Notes under the pieces: model-generated | Seen by the model: the letters and a program-made list of their open reading frames with translations, nothing else | What the model was told of the DNA's origin: nothing | The model's database searches: none | In this document: in pieces, positions 24,646-35,000 of the stretch | Layout: the number at the start of each line of letters is the position of its first letter | How positions within the stretch are numbered: position 1 is the first letter of the stretch | Program-made: the position numbers and the translations under genes | Source of the DNA: CAYLUN01 sp964386865 | Lineage (GTDB): Bacteria > Verrucomicrobiota > Kiritimatiellia > RFP12 > UBA1067 | Direction of reading: 5' to 3' | Length of the DNA: 63,477 nucleotides | NCBI GenBank assembly: GCA_964386865.1 | Contig: CAYLUN010000026.1 | Location: 1-63,477 of the forward strand

Positions 24646-26031
24646 ATGATGACGCGACGCGGATTTGTGGGGGCGATGGCGGCGGCGGGGTTTCCGGCGA
24701 TCATTCCGGCCAAGGTGTTGGGGCAAGAAGCGCCGAGCAAGACCATTCAGATTGGCCAGATCGGCTTCGGGCGCATCGGCAAGAGCATGGACGTGCCGGG
24801 CATTCTCAAGTGCCAGGGCGTGCGGTATGTCGCGCTGGCCGACCTGGACGCCAAACGCATGGCGCTCGGCAAGGCGTTCATTGACGCGCACTACGCCAAG
24901 CAGCAGACTTCCGTCGACCTGAAGGTGTATCAGGATTACCGGGAGCTGATTGCCCGCGCGGACATCGACGCGGTTGCGATCTCGACGCCCGACCACTGGC
25001 ACAGCCAGCCTGCGGTCGAGGCCGCGTTTGCCGGCAAGGACGTCTACATGCAGAAGCCGGCTGCGCTGACGATCGCGGAGGGGCGCCTCTTCAGCAACGC
25101 CCTGAGCGAAAACAAGCGCGTCTTCTTGCTGGGGTCTCAGCAGCGCTCCACCGATCAGTTCCACCGCGCGTGCGAATTGGTGCGCAACGGCCGCATCGGC
25201 AAGGTGAAGTCGATCGAAATCGGCCTGCCGGGCGATCCTGCCGGCGGCAAGAAGGACGAGATGCCGGTGCCGGCCAACCTGAACTACGAAATGTGGCTAG
25301 GCTCGACCCCGCAGGTCTACTACACCGAGGACCGCGTTCACTCGCAGAAGGACGCGTCGCTCGGCTCGCGCCCGGGCTGGCTGCGCTGCGAGCAGTTCGG
25401 GGCCGGGATGATCACCGGCTGGGGCTCGCACCACCTCGACATCGCCCACTGGGCCATGGGCTGGGAGGCGACGGGGCCGCGGACGATCGAGGGCAAGGGC
25501 GAGTTCCACTCCGAAGGCCTGTGGGATGTGCACGGTGCCTACGACGTGACGCTGACGTACGCGGACGGCACGCCGATGCGCGTCTGGGACAAGTTCCCGA
25601 ACGGCATCCGCTTCATCGGCGAGAAGGGGTGGATCTTCGTGAGCCGCGGCGCGGCCAAGATGACGGCCTCGGATCCGACGTCGCCGGGCAAGCCGCTCAA
25701 GGCGCTGGATGCGAGCGACCCGAAACTGCTGGAGGGCGAGATCGGCGCGAGCGAGGTGCATCTCTACAAGCACAGCGGCAACCATCACCAGAACTGGGTC
25801 GACTGCATCCGTTCGCGGGCGCCGACGATCGTGCCCGCAGAGACCGCGCACCGGTCGTGCAGCGCCTGCCTGCTGTCGCATATTGGCATGAAGCTCGGGC
25901 GGAAGCTGACGTGGGATGCGGCCGCCGAGAAGTTCGAGGGCGATGACGCGGCGAACGCGCTGCTGGCCCGCGCGGAGCGCGCGCCATACGGAACGCGCCG
26001 GGCGTACGAGCGCCTGAGCAAGAAGGCGTAA
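24646..26031 (+). CDS. Gfo/Idh/MocA family oxidoreductase, Tat-exported
   Basis: An NAD(P)-dependent sugar oxidoreductase of 461 residues. A twin-arginine signal (TRRGFVGAMAAAGFP) suggests export with cofactor bound. The Rossmann motif is IGQIGFGRIGKS (about 36-47). The catalytic-Lys block reads YMQKPAAL, equivalent to the family's EKP with Glu changed to Gln. The C-terminal Gfo/Idh domain includes MITGWGSHHLDIAHW. ACGGAGGC precedes the paired ATGs at 24646/24649; TATAGT at 24595-24600 may be its -10 box. The DUF6807-oxidoreductase fusion gene follows after 8 bases, so the two are co-translated. Confidence 0.88.
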   Translation: MMTRRGFVGAMAAAGFPAIIPAKVLGQEAPSKTIQIGQIGFGRIGKSMDVPGILKCQGVRYVALADLDAKRMALGKAFIDAHYAKQQTSVDLKVYQDYRELIARADIDAVAISTPDHWHSQPAVEAAFAGKDVYMQKPAALTIAEGRLFSNALSENKRVFLLGSQQRSTDQFHRACELVRNGRIGKVKSIEIGLPGDPAGGKKDEMPVPANLNYEMWLGSTPQVYYTEDRVHSQKDASLGSRPGWLRCEQFGAGMITGWGSHHLDIAHWAMGWEATGPRTIEGKGEFHSEGLWDVHGAYDVTLTYADGTPMRVWDKFPNGIRFIGEKGWIFVSRGAAKMTASDPTSPGKPLKALDASDPKLLEGEIGASEVHLYKHSGNHHQNWVDCIRSRAPTIVPAETAHRSCSACLLSHIGMKLGRKLTWDAAAEKFEGDDAANALLARAERAPYGTRRAYERLSKKA

Positions 26032-26039
26032 CGGAGCAC

Positions 26040-28226
26040 ATGAAAAACGTTCTATTCCTTTCGTTCGCGGTCGCCGCGAGCGCCTGTGCTGTGGCGCAGG
26101 CGCAGACGCTGAAGGCGGTCAAGGTCGGCTCGCGCATTGACGTGACCGTAGACGGCGCTTTTTTCACGAGCTACCGGTTTTCGGCCGAGGAGAAGTACCC
26201 CTTCTTTTTCCCGGTAAACGGGCCTTCCGGCGCGTCGGTGACCTCGATGCGCAACGGTCAGTATCCGCACCACAGCTCGCTCTTCTTCGGCTGTGACCGG
26301 GTCAACGGCGGCAACTACTGGCAAGAGGGCCTGGAGCGCGGACAGATTCTGTCCGACGGGGCGGTGGTGGAGCGCGCGACCGGACAGGAGATCGTCATTA
26401 CGGACGCCTGCAGCTGGAAGCGCCCGGGCGCCGAGCAGCCGTTTCGCGACACGCGCCGGATCACGATCTCCGCGCCAACGAAGGCGGTGCGCCAGATCGA
26501 TTTCGACGTGACGCTTGAGGCGATGCAGGACGTCACAATCGAGAAGACCAACCACTCGTTTTTCAGCGGGCGCATGGATCCGGACCTGAGCGCCAGCCTG
26601 GGCGGCCACATGGTCAACGCGCAGGGTGACTCGGGCGAGAAGGGCACCTTCGGGAGCGCCTCGCCGTGGATGGCCTGCACCGGCGTGCGCGGAGGCGGGC
26701 AGGCGGAGGGCCTGGCGATCCTTCAGCACCCGTCCAACCCGTGGTACCCCTCGCCGTGGTTCACCCGAGACTACGGGTTCTTCTCGCCAACGCCGATGTT
26801 CTGGCCGGCCGACGGCAAGTCGACCGTGGTGAAGAAGGGCGATAAGCTGGCCATGCGCTACCGCGTGCTGGCTTTTTCGGGCGACGCCAAAGAGGCCGCC
26901 ATCGGCGAGCGTTTCGCGGACTATGCGCAGCTCCCGGCCATCCGCCTCCTGACGCTGGACCCCGGCCATTTTCACGCCGCTTTGGTTCAGAAGCGCATGT
27001 ATCCGCGGCTTGCGCCTGAAGTTCGCGTGTACGCGCCGGAGGGCCCAGACGTCGAGCTGCACCTCAAGCGGATCGAGGGGTTCAACGCGCGAGCGGAACA
27101 GCCGACGGCGTGGAAGGCCGAGACCTATCGCGGAAGCGACTTTCTTCAGAAGATGGTGGAGGAGCAGAAGGGCAACGTGGTCGTGATCTCGGGAAACAAC
27201 GCCAAGAAGACGGAGTACATCCTCGAAAGCGTCAAGGCTGGCTTCAACGTGCTGTCCGACAAGCCGATGGCCATTACGCCGGCAGGCTTCGAGCTGCTGA
27301 AGCAGGCGTTCGCGCTCGCGGCGGAGAAGAAGCTCCTGCTCTACGACATCATGACCGAGCGGTATGAGATCACCACCATGCTGCAGCGGTACTTCGCGGG
27401 CTGCGCGGAGGCCTTTGGGCCGATGGATCCCGGCTCGCCGGACGACCCCTCTGTGACCAAGGAGAGCGTGCACCACCTGTATAAGATGGTCGCCGGCTCT
27501 CCCCTGCAGCGGCCGCCGTGGTTCTTCGACGTGAAGCAGCAGGGCGAGGGAATGGTGGATGTGTCCACGCACTTGGTTGACCTGATCCAGTGGGAGCTCT
27601 TTCCGGGGCAGGTCATTGCGGACAAGGATGTGGAGATGCTCAAGGCGCGGCGGTCCGCCACGACCATCACGCACGAGCAGTTCACCCGCGCGACGTCGGT
27701 GCAGGAGTATCCCGCCTACCTGCTGGCGTACAAAACTGCCGAGGGAAGCCTCCGGCTGCCCTGCAACGGCGAGTTCACGTACGCCTTGCGCGGCATACAC
27801 TGCAAGGTTTCGGTGGTCTGGAACTACGAGGCTCCCGCAGGTGCGGCGGACACGCACTATTCGCTGATGCGCGGCAGGAAGCTGTCGGCGATTATCCGGC
27901 AGGGTGAGGCCCAGGGCTACAAGCCGGTGCTGTATTTGGAGCCGCGCCCGGGTGTGGAGGCCGCCGGGCTGGAGGGCGCGCTCGAAAAGGCTGTGGCGGG
28001 TGTGGCCCAGGTGTGGCCGGGCGTCTCGCTGAAGAAGGCCGAGGCAGGCTGGGAGGTCGTCGTTCCGCCGTCGTATCACGTGGGCCACGAGGCACACTTC
28101 GGGCAGGTTGCGGAGAAATACTTCGGGTTTGTCGACGCGGGCGCGCTGCCGGCCTGGGAGGTTCCGAACATGGTGCAGAAGTACCGCACGATCATGGAAG
28201 CGTACAAGCTGAGCCGGGATTTGTAA
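26040..28226 (+). CDS. DUF6807 (PmoA-like) domain fused to a Gfo/Idh-like oxidoreductase, exported
   Basis: A 728-residue two-part protein. A Sec-type signal covers residues 1-22 (ending ACAVAQAQ). Residues about 23-300 match the DUF6807/PmoA-like family, including YPHHSSLFFGCDRVNGGNYW and NHSFFSGRMDPD. From about residue 305 (RLLTLDPGHFHAALVQKR) a Gfo/Idh-type oxidoreductase follows, with LSDKPMAITPAG as the catalytic-Lys block and VDVSTHLVDLIQWELFPG in the C-terminal domain. The Rossmann glycine motif is poorly conserved (DPGHFHA). GGAG precedes the ATG at 26040. Substrate unknown. The fusion suggests two successive steps on one exported substrate. Confidence 0.8.
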   Translation: MKNVLFLSFAVAASACAVAQAQTLKAVKVGSRIDVTVDGAFFTSYRFSAEEKYPFFFPVNGPSGASVTSMRNGQYPHHSSLFFGCDRVNGGNYWQEGLERGQILSDGAVVERATGQEIVITDACSWKRPGAEQPFRDTRRITISAPTKAVRQIDFDVTLEAMQDVTIEKTNHSFFSGRMDPDLSASLGGHMVNAQGDSGEKGTFGSASPWMACTGVRGGGQAEGLAILQHPSNPWYPSPWFTRDYGFFSPTPMFWPADGKSTVVKKGDKLAMRYRVLAFSGDAKEAAIGERFADYAQLPAIRLLTLDPGHFHAALVQKRMYPRLAPEVRVYAPEGPDVELHLKRIEGFNARAEQPTAWKAETYRGSDFLQKMVEEQKGNVVVISGNNAKKTEYILESVKAGFNVLSDKPMAITPAGFELLKQAFALAAEKKLLLYDIMTERYEITTMLQRYFAGCAEAFGPMDPGSPDDPSVTKESVHHLYKMVAGSPLQRPPWFFDVKQQGEGMVDVSTHLVDLIQWELFPGQVIADKDVEMLKARRSATTITHEQFTRATSVQEYPAYLLAYKTAEGSLRLPCNGEFTYALRGIHCKVSVVWNYEAPAGAADTHYSLMRGRKLSAIIRQGEAQGYKPVLYLEPRPGVEAAGLEGALEKAVAGVAQVWPGVSLKKAEAGWEVVVPPSYHVGHEAHFGQVAEKYFGFVDAGALPAWEVPNMVQKYRTIMEAYKLSRDL

Positions 28227-28256
28227 CGCAGGGCGCTGGGATGCAAGGGCGCAAGG
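28225..28256 (+). repeat. Short degenerate repeat (GCGCAAGG type)
   Basis: AACGCAGGGCGC followed by ATGCAAGGGCGCAAGG in the spacer before the URO-D-family gene. A close relative lies at 61740-61773. Confidence 0.5.
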
Positions 28257-28265
28257 AATAGACGT

Positions 28266-29303
28266 ATGACACAGCAACAGTGGGACGCGTTGGTGGCGGT
28301 GGTGAACGGGAAGCGGCTGGACACGCCCGTGTGCGGTTTCATCGCGGACAGTCCGTGGCTGCCGGGGTGGACAGGCAAAGCCTCGATCTTGGACTATTTC
28401 AGCTCAGAGAAGGTGTGGCTTGACACCAACTTCGCGGCGATCAGGAGCTTCCATGACGCCCTCTTCCTGCCGGGTTTCTGGTCCGAGTACGGCATGTGCA
28501 CCGAGCCGTCCGCGTTTGGCTCGCGCCTGGTCTGGCATGAGAACGAGCTGCCGTTCGCGGAGCCGATCGCGCGGGGCAGCGAGCAGGCGCTGGTGCTGGA
28601 GAAGCCGGACGTGCGTTCGGCGGGGCTCCTGCCGTTTGCGCTCCGGCGGCTGGTGCACGCGCGCCCGGCCATCGAGGCGCACGGGCATGCGATCCGCTTC
28701 GCCGTGGCTCGCGGGCCGCTCAACATCGCCTCGTTCCTGATGGGCACCACCGAGTTTCTGATGGCCATGCAAGTCGATCCGGCCGGGACGCACGCGATGC
28801 TGGGCGTCATTACCGCATTTCTGGAGGACTGGATTAAGCTGCAGGCCGCCGCGATACCGTCGATCCGAGGCGTGCTGCTGCTGGACGACATCGTGGGCTT
28901 CATCGGGCCTGACGACGTCGCGACGTTCGCGATGCCGTACCTGAAGCGCGTGTTCGGGTGCATCGACAGCGACGTGCGCTTCTTCCACAACGACGCCAAC
29001 GGCCTGAGCTGCGCGCCGCAGCTGGCCGGCGCGGGAATCAACCTCTTCAACTTCGGCTTCGACCACCCCATCGACGAGATGCGGGCGCTGGTCGGGCCGG
29101 AGGTCGCGCTGCTCGGCAACATCCCGCCGCGCGACGTGCTCGCGGCGGGCACGCCGGAGGAAGTCCGCATGTGCGTGGTCGCGATGAAGCAGGCGCTGGG
29201 CGGCGACTACACGCGCGTGGTCTTCTCCTGCGGCGGAGGCCTGCCGCCTGGCGTGCCGACCGAGAACCTGCGCGCGTTTCTGGACGAAGCCGGGCGGGGT
29301 TGA
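28266..29303 (+). CDS. Uroporphyrinogen decarboxylase (URO-D) family protein
   Basis: A 345-residue cytoplasmic protein of the URO-D superfamily. Members outside haem synthesis include corrinoid methyltransferases (MtaA/MtbA type). C-terminal blocks LLLDDIVGFIG, FHNDANG, NLFNFGFDHPIDEMRALVG and LLGNIPPRD are typical of the methyltransferase-like branch, so haem synthesis (HemE) is unlikely. Many Kiritimatiellota and related bacteria carry numerous such paralogues with unknown substrates. AAGGAATAG precedes the ATG at 28266. It is 39 bases behind the fusion gene and probably in the same operon. Confidence 0.82.
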   Translation: MTQQQWDALVAVVNGKRLDTPVCGFIADSPWLPGWTGKASILDYFSSEKVWLDTNFAAIRSFHDALFLPGFWSEYGMCTEPSAFGSRLVWHENELPFAEPIARGSEQALVLEKPDVRSAGLLPFALRRLVHARPAIEAHGHAIRFAVARGPLNIASFLMGTTEFLMAMQVDPAGTHAMLGVITAFLEDWIKLQAAAIPSIRGVLLLDDIVGFIGPDDVATFAMPYLKRVFGCIDSDVRFFHNDANGLSCAPQLAGAGINLFNFGFDHPIDEMRALVGPEVALLGNIPPRDVLAAGTPEEVRMCVVAMKQALGGDYTRVVFSCGGGLPPGVPTENLRAFLDEAGRG

Positions 29304-29333
29304 GTGAGGGCCGCCCCCGAAAGGGCGCGCGCG

Positions 29334-30383
29334 TCACGTGAGCATATCGGCAACGAGCGCTTGCTCGGCCACCAGCTCCTCGTTCGAGGCGGCGATCTTG
29401 CCGCGCGCGAAATCGTCGTGCACGAAACTCCGCACAATCTCGAACGAGCCCGGAGACAGCGTTTTGACAGGCAGGCCCGCCCACACGCCTCGCGCGAACC
29501 CGTACTCGCCGCGCGACATCACGGCGATGGAGTGGACGACGGTTCCCGGCGTGTTCAGCGACCGAACGTGGTCGATGATGGCGTTCGCAGCCGACAGGGC
29601 GCTCGACACGCCGCGTGCGGCGATGATGTTCGCGCCACGCTGGGACACGGTTTCGATGAAGGTCTCCCGCAGCCACGCGGCGTCGGTGATGACCTCTGAC
29701 ACGGGCGAGCTGAAAATGGTCGCGTTGGAGAAATCGGGGAACTGCGTCGTGCTGTGGTTGCCGAAAACGGCGAGGCGCTCGATCGCGGACACGGGGACGC
29801 GCGCTTTAAGGGCGAGCTGGGTGACGGCCCGATTCTGGTCGAGCCGCATCATGGCGGTGAAGCGGTCCTTGGGCAAGCGCTTGGCCTGCGAGGCGGCGAT
29901 CATGCAGTTGGTGTTGCAGGGGTTGCCGACCACGGCCACGCGGCAGTCCTCCGCCGCGACGCGGTCGATGGCTCGCCCTTGGCCGACGAAGATGCTTGCG
30001 TTCTCCTTCAACAGGTCGGCGCGCTCCATGCCGGGGCCGCGGGGCTTCGCGCCAATCAGGAGGCACCAGTTCGCGTCCTTGAACGCGACTTCAGGCTCCC
30101 CCGTGCAGACGATGCCATGAAGCAGAGGGAAAGCGCAGTCCTCCAGCTCCATGGCGACGCCGGAGAGCGCCTTCTGGGCCTTCTCGGTCGGAATCTCAAG
30201 GAGCTGAAGCACGATGGGCGTCTGCCGGCCAAACATCTCGCCGGCCGCGATGCGTTTCAGAAGGCTGTAGCAAATCTGTCCTGCCGCGCCAGTGACTGCG
30301 ACGCGCAGCGGCTTGCAATGCGAAACGTAGGGCAGGCGGCCCGTGTGCGCCTCTTCGGGAAGGGGGTCGTGGCGGTGGTGCAT
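29334..30383 (-). CDS. mdh: Malate dehydrogenase (cytosolic-type)
   Basis: Interconverts malate and oxaloacetate with NAD(H). The 349-residue protein has the nucleotide-binding motif VAVTGAAGQICYSLL, typical of the cytosolic/type 2 MDH branch, then IGAKPRGPGMERADLL, VVGNPCNTNC, and the active-site His in FGNHSTTQFPDF. About 20 residues precede the Rossmann fold. The ATG at 30383 is used, but no strong ribosome-binding site is visible. It follows the malic enzyme gene by 79 bases on the same strand, so the two form a malate metabolism pair. It converges on the URO-D-family gene. Confidence 0.93.
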   Translation of the reverse strand: MHHRHDPLPEEAHTGRLPYVSHCKPLRVAVTGAAGQICYSLLKRIAAGEMFGRQTPIVLQLLEIPTEKAQKALSGVAMELEDCAFPLLHGIVCTGEPEVAFKDANWCLLIGAKPRGPGMERADLLKENASIFVGQGRAIDRVAAEDCRVAVVGNPCNTNCMIAASQAKRLPKDRFTAMMRLDQNRAVTQLALKARVPVSAIERLAVFGNHSTTQFPDFSNATIFSSPVSEVITDAAWLRETFIETVSQRGANIIAARGVSSALSAANAIIDHVRSLNTPGTVVHSIAVMSRGEYGFARGVWAGLPVKTLSPGSFEIVRSFVHDDFARGKIAASNEELVAEQALVADMLT

Positions 30384-30462
30384 AGCAGGGTGACTCGTTT
30401 TGGGAATGGTGGGGCGCGCTGACGGAGTTAGCCCGCGCGCCCCTGCTGGCAATTGTTTCGGG

Positions 30463-31764
<1,302 letters not shown>

Positions 31765-31935
31765 TCGGGTGATCCTTAATGAGGGTGAGTGGACGTGATT
31801 TTCGGCAGCATGAAAAGGTCAGAACGACTCGCCGCGTCGAGCCACGCGGAGGGTCGTGTAGGGAGAGGGGGGGGCGGCACGGATGCGTGGGTACAAGGCG
31901 TACACCATAAGCACACAGCAGAACCCGGCCCCCGA

Positions 31936-31951
31936 TGCATTCCTGAATGCA
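31936..31951. promoter_or_regulatory. Perfect inverted repeat in the malic enzyme leader
   Basis: TGCATTC and GAATGCA separated by CT: a 7-bp perfect palindrome about 55 bases downstream of the predicted transcription start. It could be an operator or an RNA hairpin. Confidence 0.4.
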
Positions 31952-31997
31952 CGTGAGCAGGGATGGCACACTGCGTCTTTGATCGACATGCCGCCGT

Positions 31998-32027
31998 ATT
32001 CTAGATGAATCGGGACGGCAGACTCAA
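31998..32027 (-). promoter_or_regulatory. Sigma-70-like promoter of the malate operon
   Basis: On the minus strand: TTGAGT (32027-32022), an 18-base spacer, and TAGAAT (32003-31998). The leader to the ATG at 31764 would be about 225 bases. Confidence 0.5.
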
Positions 32028-32039
32028 GACGAAAGAATG

Positions 32040-32066
32040 AAAACGGCGAAAAGAACGATCTTCGCC
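32040..32066 (-). terminator. Weak intrinsic terminator after the HEAT/FG-GAP gene
   Basis: On the minus strand GGCGAA and TTCGCC (32066-32061 and 32050-32045) form a 6-bp stem followed by GTTTTCATTCTTTC. The stem is short and the tail interrupted. Confidence 0.4.
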
Positions 32067-32079
32067 TGAAAAAACAGCG

Positions 32080-35000
32080 TCATCGCGCGTAGACCTCAAG
32101 CTCGCAGAGCTGGGCGGCGGTCGGGTAACCGGTGTTCGCGTTCTTGCGGAACACAAAGCGCACCGTGTCGGTTTCAACGGGCGCAAAGGTGACGTTGACG
32201 GGCTGAGCGCTGCGGTTGGCGTCGGTCGCGAAAACGCTGGCGTAGGCGTCGCCTTTCCTCACTTGGATGTCATAGGACGTGGCGTAGCCTGCGGGGTCGG
32301 CGAAGCGTGCGATCACGCGGCCCACTTTGGCGGGCTTGGCGAGGCGGATCTCAGCCCAGTGGGGCAGGGGTGTGAGCGCGGAGTGCCAGCGCTTCTGGGC
32401 GAGCGCGCCGGTGTTACCGGGGTCGCCGTCGTTGAGTTTCGATGTGCAGCCTTTGATGCTGTCCATTTCGCTGTCGGCGGCGGCCTTGGCGCCGCGCGAG
32501 GCGAGGGCCAGGTTGTCGCCGAGCGGCGGCTCGACGGCAGGCGCAGCGGCCGTCTTGAGCGCGGCGCGGCGCTCCTCGGCCGAGACGGGCTCAGTCAGGC
32601 GGTTCTCGTAGAGCACGGGGCCGCCAAACTTGCCGGTGGTAATGAGGTCGAGGTCGCCGTCCGCGTCGATGTCCACGGGCACGATGTTGAGTCCCGCGCT
32701 GACTCCTTCGTCGTAGGAGACCACGTGCTTGCGGAAGACCGGGTTCGGGCCGGGCGTGAAGCGGTAGTAGAAGACGCAGAGCGTGCCGAACTCGTCGGGG
32801 TCGCCGCCGTTGTGGGCCATGAAGCGCTTGCCGCTGATGAGTTCCTTGTTGCCGTCGTTGTCGATGTCGGCGAAGGCGAGGTAGTGCGGCTGCGTCCAGG
32901 TGCTGTCGATGGTGTGCTGCGTCCACGCGATTGCGCCGTCCGCGCCGCGCCGCTGCTCGTACCACCAGATGCCGTGTTTGTGGGCGATGCTGGCGACGAT
33001 GTCGTTGAGGCCGTCCTTGTTGACGTCGAAGACGAGGATGTTGGACGAGTGGTCGGAGGTGCCGTTGGTGCCGCCGAGCGCGATGGGATGTTCGATCCAG
33101 GTGCCGGCGCGGATGTCCTTGGGCGCTTCGAACCAGGCGTCCGGCCGCAGGATGTCGGGCCGGCCGTCGCCGTTGATGTCGCCCGCGCCCGCGCCGAGCT
33201 TGTTGCGCTTGTCGGAGACGGTGTGGCGCACGAGGTTGGGCGCGCCGTTGGTGTCTTTGCCGACCTCGTACCAGACGGTGATGTGGGACTGAGGCAGGAA
33301 TTCTTGAGCCTTGCCGTCGCCGTCGATGTCCTCGAGGGTGCCGGTCTCGTGGTTGCCCAGCGGGTCGATCATGTGCGTCGGCCAGAGGCCCGGCTTGCCG
33401 CAGGTGTTCTCGAACCAGAAGGAGGTCTTGTTGAACCAGCCGCCCGAGACGATGTCGGGCTTGCCGTCTTTGTTCACGTCGAGGACGAGGTTGCAGAAGT
33501 CGTCGGCGTAGCCTTTGCCGTCGTCGGTGACGGTGGTGCTGACCTCGCGGATCTGCACGGGCTTCCAGTCGGGCGCGAGGTAGAGGAAGGGGCCGGCGGC
33601 GATGTCGGGCTTGCCGTCGCCGTTGAAGTCCGCGACCGCACACGCTTCGGAGCGATGGCTGTTGAGGCGGCGGGGCAGGAAGTTCAGGGGCGTGAGCAGG
33701 CTGCCTGGCGCGACGTCCGGGAGATCGACGGGCGTTTCGAGGGCGAGCACGCGAAGCGACTTGAGAGCCTCGGCCTTGAGCGCATCGTCCGAAAGATAGG
33801 CGGTGAGCGCGGCGACGGCGCCGGGCGTTGGGACAGTCGACCACGCGGCGGCCAGCAGGAGCTTCTCCTCGTTGCGCGCGGCGAGCGCGGCGGCCTCTTT
33901 GCACAAGGCTGCGCGTGTTTGCGCGTCGGGCGCCTTCTCGATCAGGCGGATGAAGCCGCGCAGCGCGATCACGCGGAGGGAGTTCTTGGGATGGACCTTG
34001 GCCTGCTTCAGCAAGGTGTCGGCGGCGGCGGGGTCGCGCCAGTCGGCGAGCACGCGCAGGGCGTTGTCGGCGACCTCGGGGTCGCTGTCGGCAAGCGCCG
34101 CTTGGACGAGCGGCAAGGCGGCGGCGGAGCCCGCGATGCCGAGGGCTCGCAGGAGGGTGCTGCGGGACTCGGGGCTGGCCTTGCCGTAAAGGGGGCCGAC
34201 GGCGGCTGCAACGCTCGCCGCGTGCTTGCGAGAGAGGGCGGAGAGGGCCTTTTCGGCGGCGCGCTTCTCGGCGGCGTCGGCGGCCTGGCAGGCGGCTGCG
34301 AAAACGGCGGGAACCTGGGCCGCCTCCGACACTTCGGTGAGCGCGGTGAAGGCGGCGGCGCGCACGGCGGGGGCGGCATCAGTCAAGTAGGGCGTGAGCG
34401 TGGCGGCGGCCTTGGGCGGCTTGCGGTAGGCGATGACGCTGAGCAGGCGGACGGAGGCGTCGGCGCTCGCTCCGCGCTTGCCGAGCGCGCGGACGAGGCG
34501 GGCGTCGGTCTTGGGGTCGGCGAGCGTGATGAGGCTCATGCGGGCGGCGTCGGCGAGTGCGAGATCGGCGTGGCCGAGCAGGGCGATGAGCGCGTCCGCG
34601 TCGCCGGCGTCGCCCACGTCGCCGAGGCCGGCGGCGGCGGCGAGGCGCGCGGGTGCTTCGGCGTCGTTGGCGAGCGCGGCGCGCACGAGCGGCGAGCCGA
34701 CGCGGTTCTTGGCGGAGACGAGCGCGTTGACAAGCGCGAGGCGGCCTTCGGCGGGAAGGGAAGCCATCAGTTTCGAGCCGAGTTTGGCGAGGGTCTTCTC
34801 GGGGAGCTGGGCCGCGAGGCGGGCTGCGGTGCCGCGCCAGACGGGCGAGGTGTGCGAGAGGCCCTCGGTGAGAAGCGCGACCGTGTTGGCGCTGTCGGTG
34901 CGGAGAAGGCCGCAAAAGGCGGCCAGGCGGAGGTGGTCGGCCAGGTCGGAGCGATAGAGCGAGGCGTAGGCGGATGCCGCGCGCTGCGCGTCCGCTGAGG

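Larger units (their letters stand above)
31765..32079. other. Spacer with the malate operon leader
   Basis: This 315-base spacer carries the likely malic-enzyme promoter (31998-32027), a long leader containing the inverted repeat TGCATTC-CT-GAATGCA (31936-31951), and the weak terminator of the HEAT-repeat gene (about 32040-32066). No gene is visible in it. Confidence 0.5.

Noticed and set aside
26052..28277. 741-codon frame opposite the DUF6807 fusion gene
   Set aside because: Arg/Leu/His-rich antisense shadow of a gene with clear domains and start signals.
32263..34998. 911-codon frame opposite the HEAT/FG-GAP gene
   Set aside because: Produced by the strong third-position GC bias of the real gene; Gly/Val/Ala/Glu-rich with no domain and no ribosome-binding site.
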